Positions 1 to 7,970 of a stretch of DNA of 64,000 bases are shown in pieces. The notes beneath the pieces were generated by a model. It was given only the letters and a program-made list of their open reading frames with translations. It ran no database searches and was not told where the DNA came from. The position numbers were made by a program, and so were the translations under genes. This stretch comes from an uncultured Bacteroidales bacterium (GTDB lineage Bacteria > Bacteroidota > Bacteroidia > Bacteroidales > P3), in contig ONGA01000009.1 in NCBI GenBank assembly GCA_900317285.1, positions 62,001 to 126,000 on the forward strand, given 5' to 3'. How positions within the stretch are numbered: position 1 is the stretch's first letter; each line of letters starts with the position of its first letter.

Positions 1-723
1 GTTGCTTTCTCGTTCAATCACCTGATAGTTCTCCGCCTCACAGCGCTTGCTTTTCTGACACTCCTCGAAAGAATGGAGTTCAATCGGATTATTCCGAATA
101 CTCTGAATATTCCGAGAAACCCACACCACTTGGGGCAGTTCATTGCAGGCCTCGATGCCCTTGCCCTCGTCGAGCATCTTGGCAATCTTGAGCGTCGTTC
201 GCTCACCCATGCCATAGTTCAGCAGGTCGGCAGGGGTGTCTATCAATATCGAAGGGAAAAGTTTGTCGTCCCAGTAGTCGTAGTGTGCCAGGCGACGCAT
301 AGAAGCCTCGATGCCAGCAATAATGACCGGCACATCGGGATAAATCTGCTTAAGGATGCGAGAATAGACATAAGTGGCGCGGTCGGGTCGGAATCCAGCC
401 TGACCACCAGGGGTATAGGCATCGTCGTGGCGCAAACGCCGTGCGGCAGTGTAATGGTTCACCATGCTGTCCATGGCACCGCTGGTAACGCCAAAAAAGA
501 GTCGCGGACGTCCGAACTTTCGAAAATCACGCAGGTCGTCTCTCCAGTTGGGCTGCGGAATAATGGCCACCTTGTACCCTGCTGCCTCAAGCGTGCGCCC
601 AATAACGGCAGTGCCAAACGAAGGATGGTCAACATAGGCATCGCCTGTGACCAGCACCACGTCAACCTGCTCCCAACCGAGACGCTTGACCTCCTCCAGT
701 GTTATGGGCAAGAAATGAGCCAT
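1..723 (-). CDS. ygiQ: YgiQ family radical SAM protein, N-terminal part
   Basis: This is the first 241 residues of a YgiQ-type radical SAM protein; the gene runs off the left edge. The start is the ATG at 723-721, giving MAHFLPITLEEVKRLGW. It closely follows the YgiQ pattern: LVTGDAYVDHPSFG near residue 30, RRLRHDDAYTPGG near 95 and AHYDYWDD near 145. The CxxxCxxC cluster motif of the family lies later in the protein and is not in the window. The family's reaction is not firmly known. The start codon lies only 4 nt beyond the U-tract of the tRNA-Glu terminator and no separate promoter is seen, so expression may depend on read-through from the tRNA. Confidence 0.9.
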   Translation of the reverse strand, partial: MAHFLPITLEEVKRLGWEQVDVVLVTGDAYVDHPSFGTAVIGRTLEAAGYKVAIIPQPNWRDDLRDFRKFGRPRLFFGVTSGAMDSMVNHYTAARRLRHDDAYTPGGQAGFRPDRATYVYSRILKQIYPDVPVIIAGIEASMRRLAHYDYWDDKLFPSILIDTPADLLNYGMGERTTLKIAKMLDEGKGIEACNELPQVVWVSRNIQSIRNNPIELHSFEECQKSKRCEAENYQVIERESN

Positions 724-727
724 ATCC

Positions 728-755
728 AAAAAAAGCCTCACTTAAGGTGAGGCTT
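728..755 (-). terminator. Rho-independent terminator after tRNA-Glu
   Basis: A 10-bp stem (AAAGCCTCAC pairing with GTGAGGCTTT) with a short TTAAG loop is followed on the minus strand by seven T residues. It ends 4 nt before the ygiQ start codon. Confidence 0.85.
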
Positions 756-757
756 TG

Positions 758-831
758 TACCGCATATCAGAGTCGAACTGATGATCTTCTGCGTGAGAGG
801 CAGATGTCCTGGACCACTAGACGAATGCGGC
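758..831 (-). tRNA. tRNA-Glu (anticodon CUC)
   Basis: A 74-nt cloverleaf can be folded: acceptor GCCGCAT pairs with ATGCGGT (one G-U), D arm CGTCTAGTGG, anticodon stem TCTGC/GCAGA around loop CTCTCAC (anticodon CTC), and T stem ATCAG/CTGAT around TTCGACT. The discriminator base is A and CCA is not encoded. Confidence 0.93.
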
Positions 832-877
832 GTTGCTGTTTGTCTTTTTGGGACGATTCCTCTTTCGAAATCGGGTG

Positions 878-907
878 CAAAAGTACGAAGATTTTCCGAA
901 CTGGCAA
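878..907 (-). promoter_or_regulatory. Bacteroidota promoter of tRNA-Glu
   Basis: The minus strand reads TACTTTTG (885-878), matching TAnnTTTG, with TTG (907-905) 19 nt upstream. It lies about 46 nt before the tRNA. The rest of the interval 832-1017 is AT-rich with no gene. Confidence 0.8.
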
Positions 908-1017
908 AATATTTTTCAAAAAAAAATATACCCCATTGAAAAACAGGGGTATATTTTTAACGTTCGAATAAAGAAACGTCTTTAAAACCGTATTAATACG
1001 GAATAAAAACGGTATTT

Positions 1018-1728
1018 TTATGCCATGTTATGGAACACATTGACGACATCATCGTCATTCTCGAGGCGTTCAATCAGACCATTGACGTCTTCCTGCTCCT
1101 CGGGAGTGAGTTCACGCATGGTGAGGGGAATACGCTCAAACTTGAAACTCTTAATCTCAAGACCCTTGTCCTCGAGGAACTTGGAGATGGGACCGTAGTT
1201 CTTGAAGTCAGCATAGATGAGAATTTCATCCTCATCGCGGAACACCTCGTCGATGTCGCAGTCGATAAGTTCAAGCTCAAGCTCGTCCATGTCGATACCG
1301 TCCTGCCAGGCGACAACGAAGGAACACTTGCGCTCGAAGAGGAAGTCGTTCATACCCATGGTACCCAGTTCACCCTTGCCACGCACAAAGGCGGCACGGA
1401 GGTTGGCAACGGTACGAGTGGGGTTGTCGGTGGCAGTCTCGACAACAATGGCGGTGCCGTGAGGTCCCTTGCCGTCATAGACGACCTCTTTGTAGGCCGA
1501 CTTGTCCTTTTCGGTGGCACGCTTGATGGCGCGTTCCACATTGTCCTTGGGCATCGACTCACTCTTGGCAGTCTGCATCAGCAGGCGCAAGCGCAGGTTG
1601 CTCGAGGGATCGGGACCACCGGCGATAACTGCCAATTCAATTTCCTTGCCAATCTTGGTAAAGGTGCGGGCCATGTGGCCCCAACGTTTCAGTTTTCTTG
1701 CTTTGCGATATTCAAATGCGCGACCCAT
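1018..1728 (-). CDS. yebC: YebC/PmpR (TACO1) family regulator
   Basis: A 236-residue protein, near the usual 240-250 for YebC. The N-terminus (MGRAFEYRKARKLKRWG) and the SMPKDNVERAIKRATEK segment are hallmarks of the family. YebC proteins act in the cytoplasm and have been described as transcriptional regulators and, for TACO1-type members, translation factors; the sequence does not tell which role applies here. It follows the SulP gene by 17 bp and is probably in the same transcript. Confidence 0.92.
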   Translation of the reverse strand: MGRAFEYRKARKLKRWGHMARTFTKIGKEIELAVIAGGPDPSSNLRLRLLMQTAKSESMPKDNVERAIKRATEKDKSAYKEVVYDGKGPHGTAIVVETATDNPTRTVANLRAAFVRGKGELGTMGMNDFLFERKCSFVVAWQDGIDMDELELELIDCDIDEVFRDEDEILIYADFKNYGPISKFLEDKGLEIKSFKFERIPLTMRELTPEEQEDVNGLIERLENDDDVVNVFHNMA

Positions 1729-1745
1729 AATATTATAGTTTTTAA

Positions 1746-3434
1746 TTAATTCAATTGTTTTTTAAGATACTCTGTGCACTCTTCGAAAGTCTTGAACGTA
1801 TGCTCCTCGGGAACCAGGTCGGGGATGAGGTTCATCTTTGTGAGCATGTACATAGGCTGAGGCTGGATGATGGTCATCAGCACCTGAGCACCACGAGCCT
1901 GGATATCCTTGATGGCCTCTTCCATGGCATAAAGTCCGCTCTGGTCCATGAAGCTGACCAGACGCATGCGGATGATGACAATCTTGGCATCGGCGGGAAC
2001 CGTCTGCATCACCTCCTTGAACTTGTTGATGGTGCCGAAGAAAATGGGACCGTTCAGACGCTGAATGTAAATCTTGTGCGCCACAGTGTCGGGCATGCCG
2101 CCTTCGTCGGACCAGGGGCTTTCCTTATCGAAATTGGTCATCTCCTGGCTGGAGTAGCCGCCCTCGACAAGGTCGGAAGCGCGCTTCATGAAAAGCACGC
2201 AGGCAATGACCATGCCGATGCCCACAGCGGTGAGCAGGTCGACAAACACAGTGATGAGGAAGACCGCAATAAGCACCACGGCATCGGCACGCGGAATCTT
2301 GGGCAAATCCTTGAAGCCCTTGAAATCGATGATACCCCAACCCACGGTGAGGAGGATACCTGCGAGCACCGACAGCGGGACATATTTTACCACGCTACCC
2401 AAACCGAGCATGATTGCCAGCAGAAGAATTGCATGCACCATGCCGGAAAGCTGGGTACGACCGCCGGATTTGACATTGACAACGGTACGCATGGTAGCGC
2501 CGGCGCCGGGAAGACCACAGAAGAGTCCAGCCACAGCATTGCCTATGCCCTGCCCTATCAACTCACGGTTCGAGTTGTGCTTGGTCTTGGTGATATTGTC
2601 GGCCACAACGGAAGTGAGCAAAGTGTCGATGGAACCAAGACCCGCAAGCGTAAGACCCGGGATGACGGCAGCGGAGAGGATGGCGCCCCAGTCGAGACCG
2701 GCAAGCGACACCTGGGCACTGGCGAAGAACGGCATGGGAAGTCCCGAGGGAATCTCGCCGATGATGGCGACGCCCTCCATATCGATGAACAGCGAAACAA
2801 CGGTCATCACAATGAGTGCCACCAGCGTTGACGGAACCTTCTTGGTGAGCAGCGGGAAAAGATAGATAATCGCCACCGTTCCGAGACCCAACAGCAAAGC
2901 CGTCATCGACATGCTGCCGAAAGCCTGGGGAAGACCCATCAGCAGGTCGACCATCGAACCCGAGGCGCTTTTACCCACAAGAGGATACAGCTGCTGCAGG
3001 ATGATGATGACACCGATACCGCTCATGAAGCCCGACAGGACAGGATACGGGATGTAGCGCACATACTTGCCCAACTTGATGATGCCGAAAAGAATCTGGA
3101 ACAGACCGCAGAAGACGGCGGCAAGGGCCATTGTGACCAGCACGGTGGAAAGATTTCCCGAACTCGACGCAAAGGCGCCCGAAATCAGCGTGGCGCTGAT
3201 GACAGTCATGGGACCTGTGGGACCGCTGATCTGGCTGTGCGTGCCACCGAAAAGAGCGGCAAAGAAGCCCAGCAGCGTGGCGCCGACAAGACCGGCGTAG
3301 GCTCCGATGGAAGCACCGTCGCTACCGATGCCGCTGAAGGCCTGAATACCGAAGGCCAGCGCCAACGGCAACGCGACAATACCGGCAGTCACACCGCCGA
3401 AAATATCGCCTTTCAAATTACTGAACAGTTTCAT
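1746..3434 (-). CDS. SulP family inorganic anion transporter with STAS domain
   Basis: A 562-residue inner-membrane protein. Residues from about 10 to 420 form many hydrophobic segments of a SulP (SLC26) core, with SGPTGPMTVISA near residue 70 and LGSIDTLLTSVVAD near 265. The C-terminal 110 residues are a cytoplasmic STAS domain with FMDQSG, the conserved Asp/Ser loop. The family moves sulfate, bicarbonate or other anions; the substrate cannot be read from sequence. It lies 30 bp after the PAP2 gene on the same strand. Confidence 0.93.
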   Translation of the reverse strand: MKLFSNLKGDIFGGVTAGIVALPLALAFGIQAFSGIGSDGASIGAYAGLVGATLLGFFAALFGGTHSQISGPTGPMTVISATLISGAFASSSGNLSTVLVTMALAAVFCGLFQILFGIIKLGKYVRYIPYPVLSGFMSGIGVIIILQQLYPLVGKSASGSMVDLLMGLPQAFGSMSMTALLLGLGTVAIIYLFPLLTKKVPSTLVALIVMTVVSLFIDMEGVAIIGEIPSGLPMPFFASAQVSLAGLDWGAILSAAVIPGLTLAGLGSIDTLLTSVVADNITKTKHNSNRELIGQGIGNAVAGLFCGLPGAGATMRTVVNVKSGGRTQLSGMVHAILLLAIMLGLGSVVKYVPLSVLAGILLTVGWGIIDFKGFKDLPKIPRADAVVLIAVFLITVFVDLLTAVGIGMVIACVLFMKRASDLVEGGYSSQEMTNFDKESPWSDEGGMPDTVAHKIYIQRLNGPIFFGTINKFKEVMQTVPADAKIVIIRMRLVSFMDQSGLYAMEEAIKDIQARGAQVLMTIIQPQPMYMLTKMNLIPDLVPEEHTFKTFEECTEYLKKQLN

Positions 3435-3464
3435 CTTATTCTTTCTTGATTTTTAATTCTTAAT

Positions 3465-4106
3465 TTAATCCAACACCCAGTAAACCAGTGTTGTGCTCAA
3501 AATTCCCAAACCGGCACCGGCAAGGACATCGCCCGCCCAGTGGCGGTTGTTGTAGATGCGCATGATGCCCACTATCGTAGCCACCGTGTAGCCAGCCACA
3601 GCAATCCAAGGGTACTCCTTGCCATACTCGCGACGCAGCACCTCGGCACCTACAAAAGCCGTGAAGGTGTGGCCCGAGGGAAAACTGTTGCGGGTGGAAT
3701 TGTCAGGACGCTCCTTGGCGAAGCCGTACTTGAAAGCGTTGAGCCATCCTGCACCCAAAAGGTAGCTGCCCCCTTCGAGGAGCGCCAGCCGCTTGAAATC
3801 GTGGCGGCCCTTCAGACCGCAGAGATTCAACACCGCGGGAGTGATGGTCGTAAGATATTGCAGCTGGTTGTCGAAAGTCAACTTCGGCGGATTGTGGTAC
3901 ATCACCTCGTCGCGCAGGCTGACAGCCCAGGTGTTCACATCTGGCTGGTAGGCTGCCAGAAGGCCCAACGAGATGAGACCCGTGGAGGTTGCCGCCATCG
4001 TGATGTTCTCGCACAATGTCGAACTGTGTCCCACCGTGTCCCATTGCGCCCTTGACGGAAGTGCGACGCACAACGGCAAAAGCAATATAAGCGACAGCTT
4101 TTTCAC
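3465..4106 (-). CDS. PAP2 family phosphatase
   Basis: A 213-residue protein with an N-terminal signal peptide or anchor. The three type 2 phosphatidic acid phosphatase motifs are present: KYGFAKERP, FPSGHTFTAF and YNNRHWAGDVLAG, supplying the Lys/Arg, catalytic-support His and nucleophile His with Asp. Such enzymes dephosphorylate lipid phosphates such as undecaprenyl pyrophosphate, phosphatidylglycerophosphate or lipid A on the periplasmic side; the exact substrate is not determined. Its ATG overlaps the comB stop by 4 bp, indicating translational coupling. Confidence 0.9.
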   Translation of the reverse strand: MKKLSLILLLPLCVALPSRAQWDTVGHSSTLCENITMAATSTGLISLGLLAAYQPDVNTWAVSLRDEVMYHNPPKLTFDNQLQYLTTITPAVLNLCGLKGRHDFKRLALLEGGSYLLGAGWLNAFKYGFAKERPDNSTRNSFPSGHTFTAFVGAEVLRREYGKEYPWIAVAGYTVATIVGIMRIYNNRHWAGDVLAGAGLGILSTTLVYWVLD

Positions 4107-4804
4107 AGCGTAAGCCTCCCTTCCTTAAGCACGGGAACCACCGGACAGGTATTCTGCTGGAACGCGAAATCGATGTCGGCATCGGCACCAAACCCCTGCA
4201 GGCGGTGGACATGCGTGGCATTGCGGCAATAGGCGGCGGGGTCTCCACTGGCAGCACGCCACAACGCAAGCGCCATCGCGGCAGCATCGCCATGAGGCAC
4301 AGCGCAATCCGACAGCCGTTCGACGAGAGCTCCCGCCACCAGCGTATCTTCCAGACAGAAATCGTTCTGCCATCCGCTGCAGAGCAGGACCACATCCCTA
4401 CCCTCTTCGCGCAGACGCTGGCTCAAAGCATCAAGATTGGCGAAAGCACCCACCAGCGTAAGGTCGGCATCGGCAGCACGCAGAATCGACACGGTGCCGT
4501 TGGTGGTGCTGTAGGCCAAACGCACCCCACTCATGTTGCAAGCCATGTACTCCGTCGGAGAATTGCCATAGTCGGAGCCGGGGAGTTTTTTTCCGCCGCG
4601 CTCGGCAGCGATACCGTAACCCATGGTCCGATAAGGCTCCAAAGCCTCGAGACTGTTGAGCGGCACCACCTGACGGCATCCCGCCTGGAAGGCGGCGCAC
4701 ACGGCCGTGGTAGCACGAAGCACATCAATCGCCACCGTTACATGATGGTCCTTCAGCGTGCGGAAAGGATACAGGGCTGGTGACAACGACACTTCAATCC
4801 TCAT
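4103..4804 (-). CDS. comB: 2-phosphosulfolactate phosphatase family protein (ComB)
   Basis: A 233-residue protein with the ComB pattern: AIDVLRATTAVCAAF near residue 25, AYSTTNGT near 96, VGAFANLDAL near 117 and LLCSGWQNDFCLEDTLVAG near 140. ComB is the Mg-dependent phosphatase of coenzyme M synthesis in methanogens, releasing phosphate from 2-phospho-3-sulfolactate. Many bacteria with no coenzyme M carry it, so its substrate here may differ; a role in sulfolactate metabolism is an inference. It overlaps both neighbours by 4 bp. Confidence 0.88.
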   Translation of the reverse strand: MRIEVSLSPALYPFRTLKDHHVTVAIDVLRATTAVCAAFQAGCRQVVPLNSLEALEPYRTMGYGIAAERGGKKLPGSDYGNSPTEYMACNMSGVRLAYSTTNGTVSILRAADADLTLVGAFANLDALSQRLREEGRDVVLLCSGWQNDFCLEDTLVAGALVERLSDCAVPHGDAAAMALALWRAASGDPAAYCRNATHVHRLQGFGADADIDFAFQQNTCPVVPVLKEGRLTL

Positions 4805-5556
4805 AGCGACATGTCGTTTTTCACCAGTTCAACACTCTCGTCGGGCTCGATGCGCAACGAAAAATACTCGGGATGCGAGGGAATAAAGCGCTCTGTGCGA
4901 TGCTCGCGGGCACGCTTGCCCGAAGGCAGGTCTTTCAAAACATATTTGTTCAGCATCTCCACCAGACGGCAGCGCTGCACGGTCTCGAGGTCGTAGCCCG
5001 TCTGTTCGGCAAACAGTTTGTCGGCCGGAGTGGGAACGGGACGCTTCTTGAAATCCACGCTCAAAGTCTTTGTCGCCACGACGGAGGTGTGCATCAGCTC
5101 GTTGCCAGTGCGGGTGGAACGGAGCACATACTCCACTTCCACGGTCCAGCTGTTCTCGGTGGACGACCATCCGTTCAGCGTGATGAAAAGTACGGCGTCG
5201 ACACCCAGTTCCTCGGCATAGTCGCTGATGACATCGTTGCGAAGCTGGCGACCCGAGCGAGTCTCTGTGGCGGCAATCTGTGCCGACACCAAGGGACCCG
5301 GCACGTAGTAGCCGTTGTAGACCAGCGGGTCGGCAGCCGTCAGGTAGAGCTGGCATGCCGCCACATTGAGCGAATGGTTGTAGGCGGAATCCTCCGTTGT
5401 GCGGAAGGCGCGCCGCATGCTCATGTCTGCCAGCGGCGCCACATACACCGTCGACGGGCGCTCCTTGTAGATGTCGCCGTACTGTGCCTGCTTCTTCGTG
5501 GTCTTGCACGACACTGCCAGCAACGCCAGCAAGATTATGAACAGAGTTTTCTTCAT
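4801..5556 (-). CDS. GNA1162-like (DUF799) lipoprotein
   Basis: A 251-residue lipoprotein: signal MKKTLFIILLALLAVSC with the lipobox cysteine at residue 17. The body resembles the GNA1162/DUF799 family of outer-membrane lipoproteins (IYKERPSTVYVAPLADMS near 30; GVDAVLFITLNGWSS near 140). In other Gram-negatives this family is usually encoded with a DUF4810 lipoprotein and a CsgG-like protein. Here the DUF4810-like gene is directly upstream with a 4-bp overlap, but no CsgG homologue is seen. Assignment rests on motif resemblance and context. Confidence 0.75.
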   Translation of the reverse strand: MKKTLFIILLALLAVSCKTTKKQAQYGDIYKERPSTVYVAPLADMSMRRAFRTTEDSAYNHSLNVAACQLYLTAADPLVYNGYYVPGPLVSAQIAATETRSGRQLRNDVISDYAEELGVDAVLFITLNGWSSTENSWTVEVEYVLRSTRTGNELMHTSVVATKTLSVDFKKRPVPTPADKLFAEQTGYDLETVQRCRLVEMLNKYVLKDLPSGKRAREHRTERFIPSHPEYFSLRIEPDESVELVKNDMSL

Positions 5557-6377
5557 TTTTTCTTGCGTTCCTGCTGTTTCTTTTTCTTCTCTTCGTCGCG
5601 CTGGCGCTGGCGCTCCTTGTTACGGCGGTCACGCTCTTTCTTCGCATCCGCCTGCGCCTGTTTCTTCGCTTTCTGTTCCAGTTTGTGCTGTTCCTGCGCC
5701 TGCTTGCGGGCGTCGAGTTTTGCCTGCTTGGCGGCGGCGATGGAATCCTGCTGTGCCTGACGCAACCGTTCCGCGGCAGCCTGTTCCTGTTCCAGGAGTT
5801 CACGCTTCTGGGTAGCGGTGAGACGTATCGGCACCGCCACAGAGTCAACGGGGGTCTGCTGGCTGAGCCAGACGGTGTCGGTGCTGTCAATCACTGCCTC
5901 GATGCCGGGCAGTGGGCGCAAGGAGGCAAGGGAGTCGTAGGCCCACGATGCCAGCTGCGCGAGATTGGCCGTGTCGCGCTCGCCGCAGAGGGTGTCATCC
6001 ACCATGTCGGGCAGGAGCTTGCGCTTCACACGCAATATCAATTCGCGGCTCTCGGGAAAAGCGCGCACTTCGGCATTCAGCATGCGGCATGCCGTACCGT
6101 CGTGTCCCATCAGTGCCAGGGTGATGCCATACTCGGCATACAGGCCGGGATGCAGGGTGTCGGCTTTCACGGCGTCATTCAGGCTGCGGGCATTGGCGAG
6201 AGCCAGGTTGTACAGCGTGCCGTAGGTCGGTTCCGTCTGGTAGGCGACCATCTCGGCACGCGGAAGGCCCTTGTACTCGCCGGAGCAGGCCGTTAGTGAA
6301 AGTAAGAAGTAAAAACTAAGAGCTAAGAGGCTGACGCGGCTTAGTTTCAATGTCCTGATATGGTGTTTGCTGTCCAT
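5553..6377 (-). CDS. DUF4810-like lipoprotein with charged coiled-coil tail
   Basis: A 274-residue lipoprotein with the lipobox LTAC (Cys31). Residues about 35-125 resemble DUF4810 (PTYGTLYNLALANA; GLYAEYGITLALMG; FPESRELI). From about residue 186 the protein is a long run rich in Gln, Glu, Lys and Arg that should form a coiled coil, ending in poly-Lys; this tail is unusual for the family. The signal-peptide region and the stretch just upstream contain low-complexity TTAGTTTT-like sequence similar to repeats elsewhere in the window. It heads the overlapping block with the GNA1162-like gene, comB and PAP2. Confidence 0.65.
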   Translation of the reverse strand: MDSKHHIRTLKLSRVSLLALSFYFLLSLTACSGEYKGLPRAEMVAYQTEPTYGTLYNLALANARSLNDAVKADTLHPGLYAEYGITLALMGHDGTACRMLNAEVRAFPESRELILRVKRKLLPDMVDDTLCGERDTANLAQLASWAYDSLASLRPLPGIEAVIDSTDTVWLSQQTPVDSVAVPIRLTATQKRELLEQEQAAAERLRQAQQDSIAAAKQAKLDARKQAQEQHKLEQKAKKQAQADAKKERDRRNKERQRQRDEEKKKKQQERKKK

Positions 6378-6413
6378 ATTCTGCTACTTCTTAGTTTTCA
6401 GTTCTTAATTCAA

Positions 6414-6790
6414 AAAAACAGCGCGCCTGTAAGCCGGGTTCTGTCGTGTTCTATCATCAATCTAGTGCCGCCGTCGCCGACGGCCTCTATCAACCTACCC
6501 TCCGGCAACTCTACTCGGGCGAGCCAGCCCTTAAACTGCCGGTTTACATGGTCTTTCAGCCCATGAGGCTTGCCATCACGCCTGTCACCAGGACGCGTCG
6601 TGGGCTCTTACCCCGCGTTTTCACCCTTACCTTTTTGGTTTAAACCGCAAAGGCGGTATTTTTTCTGTGGCGCTATCTATAACCACTCGGTTACCCTCGC
6701 GACCTCTTCCCGTTAGGAAGCATGGCGGCTCGAGCTGCCCGGACTTTCCTCCCACCCGCAAGGGGCGGGCGATAGAACGGCCACGCTGTT
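6414..6790 (-). ncRNA. rnpB: RNase P RNA (M1 RNA)
   Basis: The minus strand contains the conserved RNase P core GAGGAAAGTCCGGGCAGC (about 6753-6736) and the 3' core with ACAGAACCCGGCTTACAG (about 6445-6427). The two ends pair as P1 (ACAGCG near the 5' end with CGCTGT at the 3' end), which supports the limits. A T-run (6418-6412) follows P1 and probably ends transcription. The RNA is the catalytic part of RNase P, which matures tRNA 5' ends. Confidence 0.95.
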
Positions 6791-6811
6791 TTTCTCTCTG
6801 TTTTTGGCGTG

Positions 6812-6841
6812 CAAAAATACACACAAAAATCGACATGGCAA
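6812..6841 (-). promoter_or_regulatory. Bacteroidota promoter of rnpB
   Basis: TATTTTTG (6819-6812) with TTG (6841-6839) exactly 19 nt upstream on the minus strand, about 22 nt before the RNA 5' end. Confidence 0.85.
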
Positions 6842-6931
6842 AATTTAATTTTGTGGGATGGATTTTTATTCGTAATTTTGCAGTCGCAAAAGCAAGAATG
6901 TGTTTTATTTTTTCCAACAAGGCCACCGGGC

Positions 6932-7010
6932 GGTAACTCTATGGTAGGTCTATGGTAGGTATATGGTAACTCTATGGTAGGTCTATGGATGCTCCTATAT
7001 CGCTCCTATG
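6932..7010. repeat. 11-bp phased repeat array A
   Basis: Seven units of 11 bp (one of 12) in a row: GGTAACTCTAT, GGTAGGTCTAT, GGTAGGTATAT, GGTAACTCTAT, GGTAGGTCTAT, then GGATGCTCCTAT and ATCGCTCCTAT. Almost all end in CTAT or ATAT. The interval 6842-7048 holds no gene; this array is its main content. It is related to array C at 43193-43293. Confidence 0.9.
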
Positions 7011-7048
7011 TTTTACCTTGGCATTAGGCTAGGCATTGGGGAAGGAAG

Positions 7049-7079
7049 AGGCCCCTGCGGCATGGTGCAGCAGGGGCCT
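7049..7079 (-). terminator. Hairpin terminator after the T9SS type B-like gene
   Basis: A 10-bp stem (AGGCCCCTGC/GCAGGGGCCT) lies 22 bp beyond the stop codon of the gene at 7101-7949. The U-tract is weak (CTTCCTTCC), so efficiency is uncertain. Confidence 0.6.
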
Positions 7080-7100
7080 GTAAGGTGGTGGTGTTTTTCC

Positions 7101-7949
7101 CTAGCGAAGGACGGTGACGGTGCCTTTTTCATGGCGCATGTCGCCGGAAGTGTCTTTGAATTTCGCCACCCAGACGTAGGTGCTCTGCGGGAGGCGCTCG
7201 CCGCGGTAGGTGGCATCCCAACGGAAGTCGGGGTCGTTGGAGGCGTAGACCTGCCGTCCGCCACGGTTGTAGATGTAAATCTTGAATTCGCTGACGGTGG
7301 AGGAGAATTTGAGCTTGAAGGTGCGGTTGTCGTCGACGTCGCCGTCGGGGACAATGACGTTGGGGGCCCAGACCAGGTTGTCGACATGAACAGGACCGCC
7401 GGGGTCTTTGGGGCTTTTGGCCGTGGTGACGGCGGGAGTCACGGCGGTGTCGGGCTGCTCGGCGGCGATGAGGTCGGCGATACGTGCACCGGCATCGGCA
7501 GGGGCCATGGGATGGACGGCTGCGGAAGCCTCAAGGGCGGGCAGGACGGCCTCAGCCCTGGTCGCGAGGTGTTCTTCGCGGAGGGGTGCATAAGTGCCTC
7601 TGGCGAGGGCGACCGGTGCGGCGGCAGCGGGTGTTGCCTCAGCGGTTGTGGGCTGGACGGCATCGGAAACGTTCTCGGCAGCAATGGCGGGTTGCCCGGC
7701 AGGGGCGGTGCTCGTTGCTGCCTCGCTGTGCCTGCTGCCGTCGGGCATCATTGCCACCTGGCGGCTCAAAGAGGCAGAATCCTCGCTGCCGCGAGCGGCA
7801 GGGACGACGAGCCACACCACGGCGACAATGGCGACAATCGCCACGGCGACGGATGTGCCGATGCGCACCATGCGTCTGCGCTGCAGGCGGCCGCTGATCT
7901 GGTCGAAGAGCCCTTCGTCGGGCTGGGGTCTATATTCTTTCAGGTTCAT
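7101..7949 (-). CDS. Membrane-anchored protein with T9SS type B-like C-terminal domain; putative anti-sigma partner
   Basis: 282 residues. A short N-terminal cytoplasmic part of about 28 residues (DEGLFDQISGRLQRRR) is followed by one transmembrane helix (about 29-50), an Ala/Pro/Thr-rich linker (about 55-195), and a C-terminal domain of about 86 residues resembling the gliding-motility-associated (CHU_C, type B) domain: APNVIVPDGDVDDN, IYIYNRGGRQVYAS, GTVTVLR. It begins 21 bp after the ECF sigma gene, the usual place for an anti-sigma factor. The arrangement suggests a membrane sensor whose periplasmic part mimics a T9SS sorting domain. Function is inferred from context. The stop codon is TAG. 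Confidence 0.75.
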   Translation of the reverse strand: MNLKEYRPQPDEGLFDQISGRLQRRRMVRIGTSVAVAIVAIVAVVWLVVPAARGSEDSASLSRQVAMMPDGSRHSEAATSTAPAGQPAIAAENVSDAVQPTTAEATPAAAAPVALARGTYAPLREEHLATRAEAVLPALEASAAVHPMAPADAGARIADLIAAEQPDTAVTPAVTTAKSPKDPGGPVHVDNLVWAPNVIVPDGDVDDNRTFKLKFSSTVSEFKIYIYNRGGRQVYASNDPDFRWDATYRGERLPQSTYVWVAKFKDTSGDMRHEKGTVTVLR

Positions 7950-7970
7950 GTCTGTTAGTTTTGTGATATT

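Noticed and set aside
73..750. A 225-codon plus-strand open frame at the left edge
   Set aside because: The minus strand encodes a clear YgiQ N-terminus over the same bases.
6627..6936. Open frames on both strands near 6.6-6.9 kb
   Set aside because: They lie over the RNase P RNA and its promoter.
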